From positions 29,290,727 through 29,354,726 of the forward strand of contig NC_134115.1 in the NCBI RefSeq assembly GCF_040939455.1: 64,000 bases of DNA, in the 5' to 3' direction. A program made the translations under genes and the position numbers. How positions within the stretch are numbered: the first letter of the stretch is position 1; each line of letters opens with the position of its first letter. This DNA is from Microcebus murinus (Eukaryota > Chordata > Mammalia > Primates > Cheirogaleidae). Under the pieces are notes generated by a model. The model made no database searches. It saw only the letters and a program-made list of their open reading frames with translations, and was not told where the DNA came from. This document shows, in pieces, positions 38,626-51,099 of the stretch.

Positions 38626-40173
38626 GTCTCTATGCTAAGCAAACTCTGGGGTAGACAACTCATTTCTTTACAATGTAGTATTCAACCATATTCTGGATCA
38701 ATTCTAGAGTAGTGGCTCCTAGCCAAGATATTATGATTTATTTTATATGACCCTGGATGGACTATGTCTTCTAAGTACTCAACTTTTTAGATTTTGACAA
38801 AAGGCTTTAAGAGCAGCAAATCATACAATTTTAATATTCACTTTTAATCTTTGTAACTAAGGTAATAAATACTTGCTGGAAAAAAAGTTACATTATGCCA
38901 AAATTTGTAGTAGAGTAATACCTAAATAAAAACTTTACCTCCCACTCTCCTAAAATTAGTTGCCTACTTGCACTTTCTTATAACAGAGCCAGGTGAGATA
39001 ATAAAATGAAAGTGTTACATTAATTCTGAGGCACATTTCAAATGCAAGGCATTATTATTAGTGTAAATAACAATATTCATCAAAGAGACAGCACAAAGTA
39101 CAACACTGCCATGTTACAGTGCACACTTTCAGATGAAATGGCAGTAATAATAGCTAACCAGCGAAATTGGTGGTCTATTATTTTGTAATCAACAGGCAGT
39201 AATTAAGCAACAAACGCCAACTGCTGCAGTTTCGATTTGATAATCACCAGATAGCACACAGCAGTAGAATGTGCACATACGAGATAAGCCTTGTCCTCCC
39301 GAAGCAAGGAGCTTCCCAGGTTGTCACCCCGGGGAATCTAGACTGCCTCAAGGGGCCTTATGTGTAGTAAAACTTATCTAAGAAAGAATGTGCAGTTCTC
39401 TGACTTATGGCCAGGGTCAGGACAGTCTGTTGAGCAAGAGGGAACGAGTGAGAGGTGAGGCAATCGCCAAGCCTAGTTCAAGTCCAGCACCTTCCTTCAG
39501 AATCCAGCTTCTGCTTTTCCCTGGGGAGGAAGGTCTTCCCTTGGCCCATGAACCCACAACCGTATGGGCCGAGAGCAGTGGGGGGGGACATCAAAGGGGG
39601 AGGAGTATGAAAACTGATGGGATTTGCCACCTGTAAGTGTGTTGCTTTTATGGGGCTGAATCTTGAAGAGACATTCTCTTGCTCTGTCTGCACCATGCAT
39701 GATAGATTCTGGGCGGGGAACTAGTCCTTCCATTCTAGACCAGACCAAGCTGCTGCCACCTCTGCATGATCTGAAAGGTGTGAGCCAGGCCATGGCCTTA
39801 CTGCAAGGCCAGAGGACAGATGGACAGGAGGGACAGCAGGGGAGGTGGAGAGAGAACAAGATCAGAAGAGAGAGGGTGCCAATAGCTTCATAAGGGATCT
39901 CACACCTAACTTCTCTTTAGTGTGGTTATCTGTAAAATGGGTGGCAGCTCTGTCCTGCTCGCCTCAAATACATTTCTTGTTAGAAGAGAGTGAGAACGAG
40001 TGAGTGAGAAAAACAGACAGATAGAGACAGAGACAGAGAAACAGAAAGTGAGGCCGAGAGAGAAGAGAAGGTGGGGAGACGATGATGAACAGAAAAATAC
40101 ACCAAAAGCTGAGCCTTCTATCAGCACTTCCCAACCTCTGCATATCATCCGCTGTAACCAAGACTCCAGATGT
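38626..40173. other. unassigned, mostly unique sequence
   Basis: No gene or confident repeat is seen. From about 39300 to 39900 it is less AT-rich, and overlapping frames of 72-120 codons run on both strands without any family feature. A run of GACAGA/GAGA units lies at about 40010-40080. Confidence 0.4.
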
Positions 40174-40219
40174 GAAGAGATACATTTGTGAAAGAAGAAG
40201 AGATACATTTGTGAAAGAA
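40174..40219. repeat. perfect 23-base tandem duplication
   Basis: The 23-base unit that begins GAAGAGATACATTTGTGAAA occurs twice with no gap and no mismatch (40174-40196 and 40197-40219). Confidence 0.95.
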
Positions 40220-40239
40220 ATGGCTTAAAGAAAAGTAAC

Positions 40240-40690
40240 TTTTTAATTCATGCTTTCATTCATTTATTCAACAAATATTTAGTGAGCACTGATTAGGTAT
40301 CTATGTTAATGAACAAAACGGACATGGACTTTTCCTTCATGAGGGTTACCATTTAATAGAAGGAAAGATACTAAATAGCTTGTATCATTTATTTGGAAAC
40401 ATTCTCACCTGTAAGGTGTACTGTGAGGGAAATGAAGAGAATACAGTGACAGAAAATTAGGGGGAGATCTACTTGGGTGGGGGAAGCAAAGAAGTCTTTT
40501 CTGGGGAGGGAGCACTGAAGAATCCTGAAGGAACAGGAGGAGCCAGCAAGGCAAGGAGGGAACTGGCAGAGAGAGGGGGTGTCCCAGCGGCAGGAGACCT
40601 AGCATCAGTGAGCACAGGCCCTGGAGCGGGAAGCCTGGCAGGAAGGGGAGATGCAGCAACGAAGTGGGCAGGACGCCCGGGAGCCTTTTA
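40240..40690 (-). repeat. L2 LINE 3' end, antisense
   Basis: It opens TTCATTCATTTATTCAACAA, continues GGACTTTTCCTTCATGAGGG, AGGAACAGGAGGAGCCAGCA and GTGAGCACAGGCCCTGGAGC, and follows the antisense L2 order for about 450 bases. Confidence 0.88.
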
Positions 40691-42764
40691 TACACTGCAT
40701 GACTTACAGATCTCCAGAAGTGAGGGATATGATTAAGTACTGCTTCCCAAAAAAGTCTCACAGAACGTTCAAATGGGACATGTCATCCAAGCCACTAAGA
40801 TGGACTAGATACTGGATTCCAAGGTGAGGTGCGGGGCCTAGATGCAGTAATTCTCAAAGGACAGAGCCCCAAACCCTTTTCAACAGTCCTAAACCTCTTG
40901 CCAACAAGGAGCTTGCAAATGGGTCGAGCTGTTGGTGGCTAAGAGAAGAGAATGTTTGAAGCAAGTAGGCTGCAAGGCTAAGGGGAGAAGGGAAGAGAAC
41001 CTTCCCCTGCCTGCCCCTCCCCCTTCCAGCCTGGGGGAGGGGCGCTTTGCAACCAGACCTTAGCATGAGAGGCTTACTGTAGGAGGGCACTGTGTCCTTG
41101 TTTGGGACTTCTGTCTGAGAAATCTGAAGGCCTGGGGTGGGGTGGGGTGGGGGGCTGCCTGGATGCTGGAGGATGACCCAGAGGAAACCACAGCTGCACT
41201 GTGAGCAACCTGCACTCTCCCAGTTTGTGGGAGCAAAGAATGTGTATTACCCGTAGACCGCACCACGAGCATAAGTACGGGGCTATATTAGGCTCTTCTC
41301 CACAAGGTGCACCTGGACAGCAATGGAACCCAGCAGACAGGTGTCCAAACGGACCGGCTAACTTTCTAGAGACTGACAAAGGAGTTTGCAACGAGGCTAC
41401 AGAGAGTGCAGCAGCCACACCAAGGAAACTGGAGGTAAGAGACCCCCAGAGACAGGGTGAGGGGTATCTCTGAAGAACCCACAAAAAGGTTCAAGAGAAA
41501 GAATTGACTCTAAACATCCCCAACACAAAGACAGAACTCCTGTGATACTGCCATCTTCCTGTGGCCCTTCCTGTTCCTCCCTCACCCCCTAACCCCAATA
41601 GCGACTAAGTAAGTGAGAGAGAAACCCTCCAACCACCGCCCCTTCTCCTTGCAACAGGCCCTAGAGCTAGAGGAAGGGGAGCGGTTATAAATATGAATGA
41701 GGCTGGAAGCTTTGACTATTCTATGATACTAGACATTTTAAGGATCTGGCAAATTAAAGTTGGGCTTTTTATTGCATAAGAGGAATCAGAATAGCCATGT
41801 GATATGTTTTCATCCAAAAGCAGGGGAAATGCTTTCCACTGAATACATTTTAATGGCAGAGTGGGAGACTCTTCCACTAAAGTTGTTTTTTGATGGCATC
41901 CCAGGAAATCTGTTTTTCTGAGGCAGATTACACATAGGCACTCTTTGTGGTAGCACACACCTCATGGAACATGTACTCTCCACAAATGAGATCCAGCATG
42001 TCCCAGCTTGGACCCTAAGATCACTATGGTTTCCAGGTTCACTTGGAACACTGTCCATCCTTCGCCAGCCCATGCAGAACCTTCTGCAGCTGTAGCAGCT
42101 GAGGCTACTGACCTCCTGCCTATGTCACCCTCTTCCTCTTCCAGAAGACAAACATGGTGCAGGAAGGGATCCCGGTCACCAGGGACCACCGCCAAGCTAA
42201 GCTCTGGTCCTCCTGAAAGGGGCTCAACTGGGTTCCCAACTTCAAGCCTTGTGAGTCTTCTTCTTAGATGTCGCCTAGAACAGGATTCCTGGCACTTTCA
42301 TCTGGGCCCCAGCTGAGAAGCTCAGAGCCTCAATCCATACTCTATAGGAAACCCGGGAAGCATCAGTCACAGGACGGGGGTCTCTGTAATACCATGCATG
42401 CATTCTTCCTTTGTCTTACGTGTCATGAAAAGCAAATCTTACAGTGCAGGGCAGCGAAACACGAGATGGAACTCATCTTCAGTAAGCGGGCACTGAGGTC
42501 AAGCAAATGTGCAAAAGTCAACAGTCTCCGTCTGCAACATCATATGCCAGTGGGTTTTAGCAAATCCACACACTGGCTGGGTCTTTGTGCTCTTGCAAAT
42601 CTTGCTTACCAAATCCATACTATGTGGAAGCGATTTCTCCTCACACATACACACTGCTCCGTGAGAGCTCATTTAAAACTGAGATAATTCTAAAAGACAC
42701 TTTGGCATTTGGGCTGTTTTAAAAATACAAAGTAGAGGATCTGAAGGTTTCTGGGCCTGCCATC
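40691..42764. other. unassigned; GC-richer, no named repeat
   Basis: Two kilobases of moderately GC-rich sequence. Overlapping frames of 60-139 codons occur on both strands, including 42268-42687 (139 codons). None has a domain, a conserved motif or a splice framework that I recognise. A (GGTGG)-like run lies at 41134-41152. Confidence 0.4.
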
Positions 42765-42905
42765 CACTAGGTTTTGAGCTCCTTGAAGGCAGAGACTGTG
42801 TCTAATATACTTTTGTATACCCTGGGGCCCAGCACAGAACCTGTATCTACAAGAGTTGATTAAAAATCTGATAGCTGATGAGTGAGTGAACAAATAAACA
42901 TTCTG
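42765..42905 (+). repeat. L2 LINE 3' end fragment, sense
   Basis: TTTTGAGCTCCTTGAAGGCA, GAGACTGTGTCTAATATACT and CCCTGGGGCCCAGCACAGAA, with a GTGAGTGAACAAA end, fit L2. Confidence 0.82.
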
Positions 42906-43364
42906 GCTCACATTTTAAATTAGATTTATGTGAATGCTGTAATTAAATATGTTTTTTAAAAAGGCCTGCTATCCATCATTGTTGACTACTCCATTTCATT
43001 CTCTCCAGACCATTTTTAGTATGTTTATTTGAATCTTATAACTGAACATTGTCATGTTATTTTAAGTAAAAGCTTCTTCCAAGGCTACTCTTTCTACTGC
43101 AGGTCCCTAAGGCCATGTCGACTCCCAGTTCACACCACTGAGAAGCAGTAAAGATCCGTAATGATATTTGACCCCATCAAAGGGAATCGTCATTTCAGAT
43201 CTCTGGAAGGGAGTAATACTGCTTTAAAATAGCTACTTTTAAAAGAATTAACACTTTCACCTCTCTCGTGGCAGGACCTCTGGGGGCAAAGCAGAAGGAG
43301 AAAGGGCTCGCCTGCACGAGCTTGGGAGGCATCAGGCATCAAAGAAGGAAGGTCACAAGATTGG
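42906..43364. other. unassigned sequence
   Basis: No gene or repeat is identified. Confidence 0.4.
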
Positions 43365-43555
43365 GGGCTGGACGGGTCTGCAGTCACGTCTTGGCTCTGC
43401 TGGGCCTCAGCTTCCTCATCTGTAAAATGGAGATAATAAAGCCTACCTCAAAGAATTATTGTGAAGAGGAGAACATGTGAATGTACAAAGGCTCTTACTA
43501 TAATACCTGACACATAATAAGTGCTCAAATAGCAGTTTTATTACTATTATCTACA
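43365..43555 (+). repeat. MIR SINE, sense
   Basis: CAGCTTCCTCATCTGTAAAA, TGGAGATAATAAAGCCTACC, AAGAATTATTGTGAAGAGGA and ATACCTGACACATAATAAGT give the MIR 3' half. Confidence 0.92.
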
Positions 43556-44918
43556 CAGAAAGCAAATGACATACACCTACCTGCATAGTTCAAGATGATT
43601 TAATGTATGAGTAGTCTACAACTCTGATAAAAGTTGGGATCCAAAAGTCAGCCTCAGCTGTTTGGAATTTGGAATGTGTTTTCCCATAGAAACAATGCTA
43701 TAAAGCATAGAATTTTGGAATTATTAGTGACCTTATAATGCATGTAGTGATGCAGTAGAACTTCCCACTAAATGTAGGCTCTCTGGTGTTTAAATTCCAA
43801 GCCAGCCCATCAAAACCGATACAACCCATAACGTCACTGAAACCACATGCAAACAACAACAAAAATAGCAGTAGAAAGTAATTTGTAAATGTCCAGTAGT
43901 ATTTCAGCTTCACATGTTGTTTTAACCTTAGCTAAGACTATCGTCCAACTTGACACTCAATGATGTGGAGGTGAGGAGACGTAAATTTCTTGTGGGTCAG
44001 GCCACAATAAGCTCCCCTGCCCCTCCTCCACCCCCAACTACAGCCACCCAAATCTTCCAGTGAATAACATGCGATAAGAAGTCTATCAGCAGCATGAACA
44101 AAATGCAAAAGGCCCATGGAGGAGAAAGAGATAACTAGGGTTGGGGTGGGTGGGGAGGAGGAGAGGAATGTCAAAGAGAGGTGGTGGCAGTGGGGGGAGG
44201 GTGTTGATCAGAAGTTCCCCTCCTAGGAGGGGGGTAGGACCGAGGATTTCTGATGTGGGCAGGAGGTCAGTAGGCTCAACACAATAGCACTGAGAAACAC
44301 TAATTAGGGGTTTTAAAACTAAAAGAGTCCTTGGAAATGACCTGATCTAACACTTTCCCCAACCCCTCTCAGTTTTGTAGACGAAACACCACTGGCACAT
44401 CAAATGAGTTCTGAGCGTGAAGTGGGTAACTAGTCACACCACGGCTTGAACTCACAACTTGTGACATTTATGGTCTGTGCCACTCCCGGAATACCACGCA
44501 GTCCCAGAGTAAGGGACTAATGAACTTCATAAGGAAATACTCCATAAGGAAGGAGCAAGCCTTCCTGTGTACACCTACATTTCTCACTGAATAAATATTT
44601 GCCTAAAGTCATATCATAGTTTTATGACATGCAAACACTTGGTTGCTAAAGGAGCTCCAGTGACCTCATCAGAGCTACTGAACCAGAGTCCTAGTTGTAA
44701 AGTTTGTAATCCTGCATTGCGTAGAAACCCACTTTCAGAGACCTTCACGATGAAAATATACCAAAAGGCACCTTTGTCCTTTGTGCTAGGCATTTCTGTG
44801 ACTATAGAGAACAAATGGGTTATTTCTGTCTCCTACTCTTGTCAACTACACATATACCAGCCACTTAACTTCCATTTCGTTGTGTCTCACTGTATTAGAA
44901 CTACTTAACATTTAGTCG
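43556..44918. other. unassigned; possible old SINE trace
   Basis: About 44320-44500 resembles an antisense MIR-like core (TTTTGTAGACGAAAC, then GGCTTGAACTCACAACTTGT) at low similarity. The rest is not identified. Confidence 0.35.
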
Positions 44919-44926
44919 GTCTAAAA

Positions 44927-45150
44927 CAGGGGACCCCAAACTATGGCCCGCGGGCCACATGCGGCCCGAGGAGGACATTTATCCGGCCCCGCCGGGTGTT
45001 CTTGCCGCAGCTGCCTGCCCTGCTTAGCAGCCGACTCGTCCCGGGCCCACAGTGCGCATGTGTGGAATGTGCGCCGCACTCTCCAACGGCCCTCCAACGG
45101 TCTGAGGGACAGTGAACTGCCCTCCTGTCTAAAAAGTTTGAGGACCCCTG
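44927..45150. mobile_element. non-autonomous hAT transposon, CpG-rich, with intact target duplication
   Basis: The left end CAGGGGACCCCAAACT and the inverted right end (read inward CAGGGGTCCTCAAACT) agree at 14 of 16 positions. The perfect 8-base duplication GTCTAAAA lies at 44919-44926 and 45151-45158. Terminal repeats of this kind plus an 8-base duplication define the hAT superfamily. At 224 bases it cannot encode a transposase. It keeps many CpGs (GGCCCGCGGGCC, ATGCGGCCCGAG, CCGGCCCCGCCGGG), far above its AT-rich surroundings. The 74-codon frame over it is incidental. Confidence 0.93.
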
Positions 45151-45158
45151 GTCTAAAA

Positions 45159-48100
45159 CATGTCTAGAAATCAGACAGACTAAAAACCCTTTCTAAAAGC
45201 ATCTAAGGCCTAAAGACTGTATTTCTAATTTATAAATATAAAGCCCTGTTAGGGGATACGTAACCTCTAAGTCTGACAAAAAGATCAGTTCCACGATCTT
45301 CCATTTCTTTAGGGAGAAAATGCAGACATTCAATGCAAACACATGGATAGAGGAGCTATGGGCCACACAGAAGTGGCTTCCTGATTTGCTCCACCCCAAT
45401 CTAATTGGGGTCAGGAAAGCTTTCTAGGTAAGGCGTGGGGAGCTGGCCTCCAAGGACACAGTGGCAGAGAAGGACTGGCCACAGGTGGCAAAGTCAAAGA
45501 ACTGTTTTTCAGATAAGCAAAGAGACTCTACACCTGGTCAGAGCCACAATGGGTAGCTTGTTTCCTGCCCAATGTGCTAATCAGAAACATAACACATGAC
45601 CCCAAGATACACTTGTGGCAGGCAGAGAGCATGCACAAGCCTGAGCAATATGTCAGTCTCCTGGCTTCAGCAGCAATAAACCTAGACTAGAACGTGAAAT
45701 TAGTTACACACATTACATGAACTTAGGGCAAAGCCTAGAGCATGCATAGGCACAGCAGAGCAGACAGTCCTGAAATGAACACTGAAAGTGTGAAAATGCT
45801 GACTGGGAAGAATTCACAGAAGAAGCTAAAGGCGGAATTTAGGGAAAAGCAGGCTGAAAAGCATTGCCATCTGAGATATCACAGGTTGCAAAATATTCCC
45901 CCAACTAAAATTATGCTGGTATGAAGGGAAGTCCTCAGAAGGAGGCTGGAATTTATATATTGAAATATAAATGCAGAATTCTGACATATTTTAATGTTTT
46001 CAGGAAAGAATATAATGTGCTAAAGTGACCTCTCATCTTTATTTCATTGGTCAAAACAAAGGCACCTAAAATAGATCAAGAACCATACCAATGTTCCCCT
46101 CAATCGGAGACCTCCCACTCGAGAACTGAATCTAAGTACATAAGATAAAAGATGCAAAAGCCTAGATTGTATGAAGATGTACAAATGGTGTGTTCCATAA
46201 GAGCAAACCTAAAAACACTTGAGATCCTATTTGATGACTGACAATAGGGGAAAAGTCAGACTGAGCAAGAGTAAATTAATGCATGTGAAATATTTTTGAC
46301 TCCTTTAGAAATGATAATATGAAGATACAAAGTGGGAAAATAAAATATGAAGTCTGCAAATTCCAAATTAAATGTTCACAGTGATTACAACCAAATCAAA
46401 GAGAGGTGCTAGGGAGAAAGCCAGGGGCGCACTCAGTAATGGCCTAGGGAAGCCTGGGTGGGCCAGGGTGGGCTGATGGCCACCGGGGAAGCTGAAAGGC
46501 AGTCCCCTTGGGTAAAACCTTGGAGAACTTCGTGGGCTGGTGAAGGAGAGGCTCTAGCCTCATCCAGAAATTCCAAAGGGTGGGCATGAGCCCTAAATTA
46601 GAAAAAAAAAAATGTTGGTTTTCCTGAGATCAAAGGGGGCTCCAGTGCAATGCATGAGCCTTGGATTGGACTGAAGGGTAGAAAATACAGATGGTTTAAT
46701 ATGACCCCAAAGAAGGGTGATCTGAAGGATTAAAAGAAAAAGGACTTCTTCTCAGAGAGGGTGTGAAACGGTTTGTTTAATCTAGAAATATCTGGAAGGG
46801 TCCGTTTAGTCTATAAATTTGGCTGAGCTCGTTGAGGAACAGAAGAATGAACTTGCACTGACTGATAGCGCATGAGAGTGGGAATGGAGCAAGGTGATTA
46901 GCTGTACCCCACTCCCGCCGTCCCCAGCTTTCAGATAAGAATACCCACAGCGAGAAAGGTGATGCCAGCTGCTGGCTCATGATGACAACTAGTTTATGGC
47001 AGTGGTGGGTCAGATCTTTTCCTCTCAGTCTAGTAATTTTTATATTCTATCATGTTCTGATATGAACCATATGTAGGTAGACTCATACATGAATTAACCT
47101 TAAGATAATTGTTTTCACTATATAAGTACTATTGATTTTATTTTTTATTGGTGAAATTTAAGAAAGCCCCCCAAAAGAGTGAAATCAACTGCTGTTTCAA
47201 TTCTCCATACAACCACAATTTTAAAAATTCTCATTATTCTGTCAAATTTATGTAGTTGGTGTTGACCTATTTTCACAGAACAATTTTCATAGTTCATATT
47301 GTGGTATCTATTCCATAGGTTTAGCTAACCTATTGGACTTTGTGTCATCAGCCACATAAATATGAATTTTTAAATATTTCTGTCCAAATCCGAAGGATAT
47401 TTCTTAAGCTGTGGCCAAGAAAAAAATCTACATGCCCGTCCCTGGAAACTTCTTTCCAGGCCGACACTCAGTCATTACTCCTGCCATGGTATATGAATAG
47501 AATCAGCTATGAATTTATTTAATTATTCTGTCATCCTCCAATGTCTCTCTGTTATGTGCGTTAAGGAGACCTGTGAGAGATTTTTGTCAAATGCTTAGAT
47601 ATCCATGACAATGTGTTCCAATACAGAAACCCCTAGCAAAAAAGGAAATGTGACAAACTGGTCACTACACATTATTAGTAAATGTATGCTGGTTCCTAGG
47701 GATCAATGCAATCTCTTCTCTGGACTCCTTAGTCACTTCTATGATGATGATTTAGAAATACTGCAAGGGTATATTTCATACATTGAAAGTTTTAGGAATT
47801 CCACTTTTTCAACACCTATACAGAACAACCTTTGTATGTCTCTGGTCTTCTGGAACCTATGCTACTCTCCAAGTTCACTCAACCGTCACTGGCAGTGGCT
47901 CAGAGATGGTATCTGCTAACTCCTTCAACACCCTGAGATATGATCTAACGTGCCCTGGAGATGTGAGCTCATTCCAATTACCTGGATGCTCTTTGACTGT
48001 TGTCTGAATCCCTGTTAATAACACCCTTTTCATTCTGAAAATCATTCTCTTTGATGGAGAACTGAAAGCGATATAGTTCTGTATTTGTCATCTATTCGTG

Positions 48101-48439
48101 CCAGCCTTACTCCCTTTTCTTAAGCAACAGTCTGTCTCCACTCTTCTAGCTCCAGATACAACTAAAAAGCAAAATAAACAAACAAAAAAAAACACTATTC
48201 TTAAAATACAAATGACATATTATTCACACTCCGAAAAGTTCAACCTATCCAGCAAGGAAATTAAATGAACACAAAAAGGAAATATCATTTTATAACGAAC
48301 TGCGGAAACACACCTTTAAGTGATAGTAAGCCATGCTGGGGAGATCGTAGGGAAATGGACATACTCATATATATGTCGATAATGTAACTTTAATATGTAT
48401 TCAGAAAGCAAATATGTAAGATGTTCATGCCCTCTGTTC
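45159..48439. other. unassigned, mostly unique sequence
   Basis: Over three kilobases without a repeat that I can name and without a credible gene. Short frames at 45742-45924 and 47605-47919 have no family signature. This is the longest repeat-free stretch in the window. Confidence 0.4.
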
Positions 48440-48600
48440 CAGGTAACCTACACCTGAATATATATCTTGAGAGACACATTCTAAAAGAAAAGGAGGTCAA
48501 AGTGTGCAAATGTAGGAAGAACAGGAATATCATAACAGCCCCAGACTGGATGCAGTCTAAATAGCCCACAATGGAAATGGTTAAATAAACTGTAAAATAC
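48440..48600 (+). repeat. L1M LINE fragment, sense
   Basis: CCCCAGACTGGATGCAGTCT, AAATAGCCCACAATGGAAAT and GGTTAAATAAACTGTAAAAT fit the L1M block that normally reads AAACAACCCAAATGTCC..GGATAAATAAA. TTATGCAGCCACTAAATGTT just after the next LTR may be its continuation. Confidence 0.55.
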
Positions 48601-48605
48601 CAACT

Positions 48606-49110
48606 GCGGTAGGCTGAATAATGGTTCCCCCAAAGACATCCACGTCGTAATCCCCAGAACCTGTGCATATACTACTTTACATGGTAAAAGGAATTGTGTA
48701 GATGTGATTACATTAAGAATCTAAAGATGGGGAGATTATCCTGGGGTACCCCAGGGTCCAAGTAGGCCCAATGTAATCACAAGGATCTGTATAGGAGGCA
48801 GGAGGGTCAGAGTCAGAGGAGGAGATATGAGGACAGAAGTCAAGCTGGGGAGTGGAGTGAGATTTGAAGATCCTGCTGGCTTTAAAGTTGGAGAAAGGGG
48901 CCATGAGTCCAGGAATGAGAGTGGCCTCTGGAAGCTGGAAACAGCAAGAATATGGATTCTCCTCTAGAGCTTCCAAAAGAAATACACCCCTGCCAACATC
49001 TTGATTTTAGGATTTCTGACCTCCAGAAGTGTAGGATAATAAATTTGTATACTTATAAGCCACTAAATCTGTGGTATGTTTTTACAGCAGCATAGGAAAC
49101 GGATGCACAA
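48606..49110 (+). mobile_element. solitary MaLR-type LTR (MLT1-like)
   Basis: GGCTGAATAATGGTTCCCCC, ATCCACGTCGTAATCCCCAG, GGGGAGATTATCCTGGGGTA, GCCCAATGTAATCACAAGGA, CCTCCAGAAGTGTAGGATAA and TTTTTACAGCAGCATAGGAA follow the same order as the LTR at 24978. No internal retroviral sequence is present. Confidence 0.85.
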
Positions 49111-49264
49111 TTATGCAGCCACTAAATGTTATAAACCTGAGGATTATAGAACAGAAGAAAAATATTAAAATATGCAGATGACAAAATTGTATGCATACAA
49201 TTACTACCATGTAACTACCATACAAGTAGATCAAGATTAGTAGATTAAGATTTAAAAAGACTAA
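49111..49264 (+). repeat. probable L1M continuation
   Basis: AATTATGCAGCCACTAAATG resembles the L1 step that follows the part ending at 48600. The rest is AT-rich and uncertain. Confidence 0.35.
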
Positions 49265-50033
49265 TAGATTAAAAGACCTCCTAACTGGTCCCTCTGTTTC
49301 TGCAACATCCATTGTGGCCAGCATGGTCCTTTCCAAATGTAAAATCTGATTACCTTATTCCTCTGCTCAAAAGTCTCCAGTGGCTTCTCTCTCCTCAAAG
49401 AAAAAGCCCAAGTTGCAACAAGATCTACATAGCCCAGGTCCACAGAGAGCATAGCTCCAGGGACAGCCATGCACATTTGCTTCAAATGAATGGCATCCTG
49501 GAAGTGTGCGGTACACCGCCTGCCCACGCGTGCATGTTTGTCCTCACTCACCCCACCTCTCTACCTTGCTGACTCCCCTCCAGCCCCACTGACCAACTTG
49601 CTATTCCTGGAATGTTACAAGCACACTCCTGCTTCTGGCTTTTAGTACCCTCTGTTCTCTTTGCTTGAAATACTACTTTTTCTAGGGGTAGGTGTATGGC
49701 TCATTCCCTTGCTTCCTTCTGGTCTCTGATCAAATGTCACCTTGTCAATAGAGCTTCCCTCAATCACCTTATATAAATAACAATTCCATCACCCTACCCC
49801 AGAACTCCCCATTTCCCTTATCTTTCTTGACTTCTCTCGATAGCATGTATCTGTCATATTAAAAATATCTATTTTTTTTATCCATCTCCCTGAATTAGAA
49901 TATAAACTCCATCAGAGCACAGATTTTTGGCAGCTTTGTTCATTGATGCATCCTCAGAGCCTAAATGTATTCACATAGTGGGAATTAAAATTCACATAGT
50001 GGGCAAATGAAAATTTGTTGAGTAAATGAATGA
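49265..50033 (+). repeat. long L2 LINE 3' region, sense
   Basis: The full L2 3' order is present: TCTGATTACCTTATTCCTCT, GTCTCCAGTGGCTTCTCTCT, CTCCAGCCCCACTGACCAAC, GCTCATTCCCTTGCTTCCTT, CTGATCAAATGTCACCTTGT, TAGAGCTTCCCTCAATCACC, ATATAAACTCCATCAGAGCA, and AATTTGTTGAGTAAATGAAT at the end. ATTCACATAGTGGG is repeated near 49969 and 49990, a small local duplication. Confidence 0.93.
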
Positions 50034-50779
50034 AGATCAGAGATGATTTCAGAGAAATGAAAACAGCACCCATTTTAATAAAATACAACTTGTTTATAGG
50101 GAACCAAATAACTTCAATTACCAAAATAGTTGAAATTTTTTTAAGAAACCAGTAGCTAAGTAACTTTGGAAGATGATATTTTTAGATAGTTTGATCATAA
50201 GTCCTTTCTTCATCTTCTGTGCATGCCTTTTTAAAATTCAAATTAATCATACAGTGTCCTCTGAAGCCACATGGGTTCCTTTAGATTGTCTCCCCATCTC
50301 TCCTGAGAAGTTTCATCACATTTGTGTGATCCGGATTTCATTTTTCAGAAACTCTCATCCCTTCTGGGTCACATATCCCCTTAAAAGCCATGAGATCTGA
50401 TTTACTTTCATTGAAATGTTTTTAAAACTGTGCTCTTAAAGCTCTGGTAACACGTCTTATGACCAGAATTTTTTCTTCATTGTTAAAAATTTCAACAGAT
50501 CTGAGACAGGAAATATACCAAATGAGCCAAGAGTACCTTGTAGTACCAGAAAGTAAGAAGTTGCTAAAAAAAAAAACAAGCAAACAAACATACCCCCAAA
50601 ATGACGAGTGTATGTCAAGGGCTACTGGAGCCAATAGGAGGCCAAAAAGGAGCTATTAATAAAACTAGAACAATATGAGCAAGAAAATAAAGTAATATTG
50701 AATTATAACTAATGTATAAAATAAATGAGTCCATAGTGACATAAACAAGCGATTGCATAAATAAATGAACTGGGAAGAC
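50034..50779. other. unassigned sequence
   Basis: No gene is seen. The part from about 50500 may belong to the L1M element that continues after the Alu. Confidence 0.35.
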
Positions 50780-50792
50780 TAGACAAATTTCT

Positions 50793-51086
50793 GGCTGGGT
50801 ATGATGACTCACGCCTGTAATCCTAGCACTCTGGCAGGCCAAGACGGGAGGACTGCTCGAGGTCAGGAGTTTGAGACCAGACTGAGCAGGAGCAAGACCC
50901 CGTCTCTACCAGAAATAGAAAAAATTAGCCGGGTGTGGTGGCATGCACCTCTAGTCCCAGCTACTCAGGAAGCTGAGGCAGGAGGATCGTTTGAGCCCAG
51001 GAGTCTGAGGTTGCAGTGAGCTATGATAATGCCACAGCATCTAGCCGGGGCAACAAGGCAGGACTCTGTCACACACAAAAAAAACA
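50793..51086 (+). mobile_element. older Alu (AluJ-like) without lemur linker
   Basis: It starts GGCTGGGTATGATGACTCAC. The two arms are joined by a short A-rich linker (CCAGAAATAGAAAAAATTAG). TAGACAAATTTCT (50780-50792) and TAGACAAATCTCT (51087-51099) are the duplicated target with one change. Confidence 0.95.
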
Positions 51087-51099
51087 TAGACAAATCTCT

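Noticed and set aside
44943..45167. 74-codon Arg/Cys-rich frame
   Set aside because: It lies almost wholly inside the non-autonomous hAT element and is a product of its high G+C.
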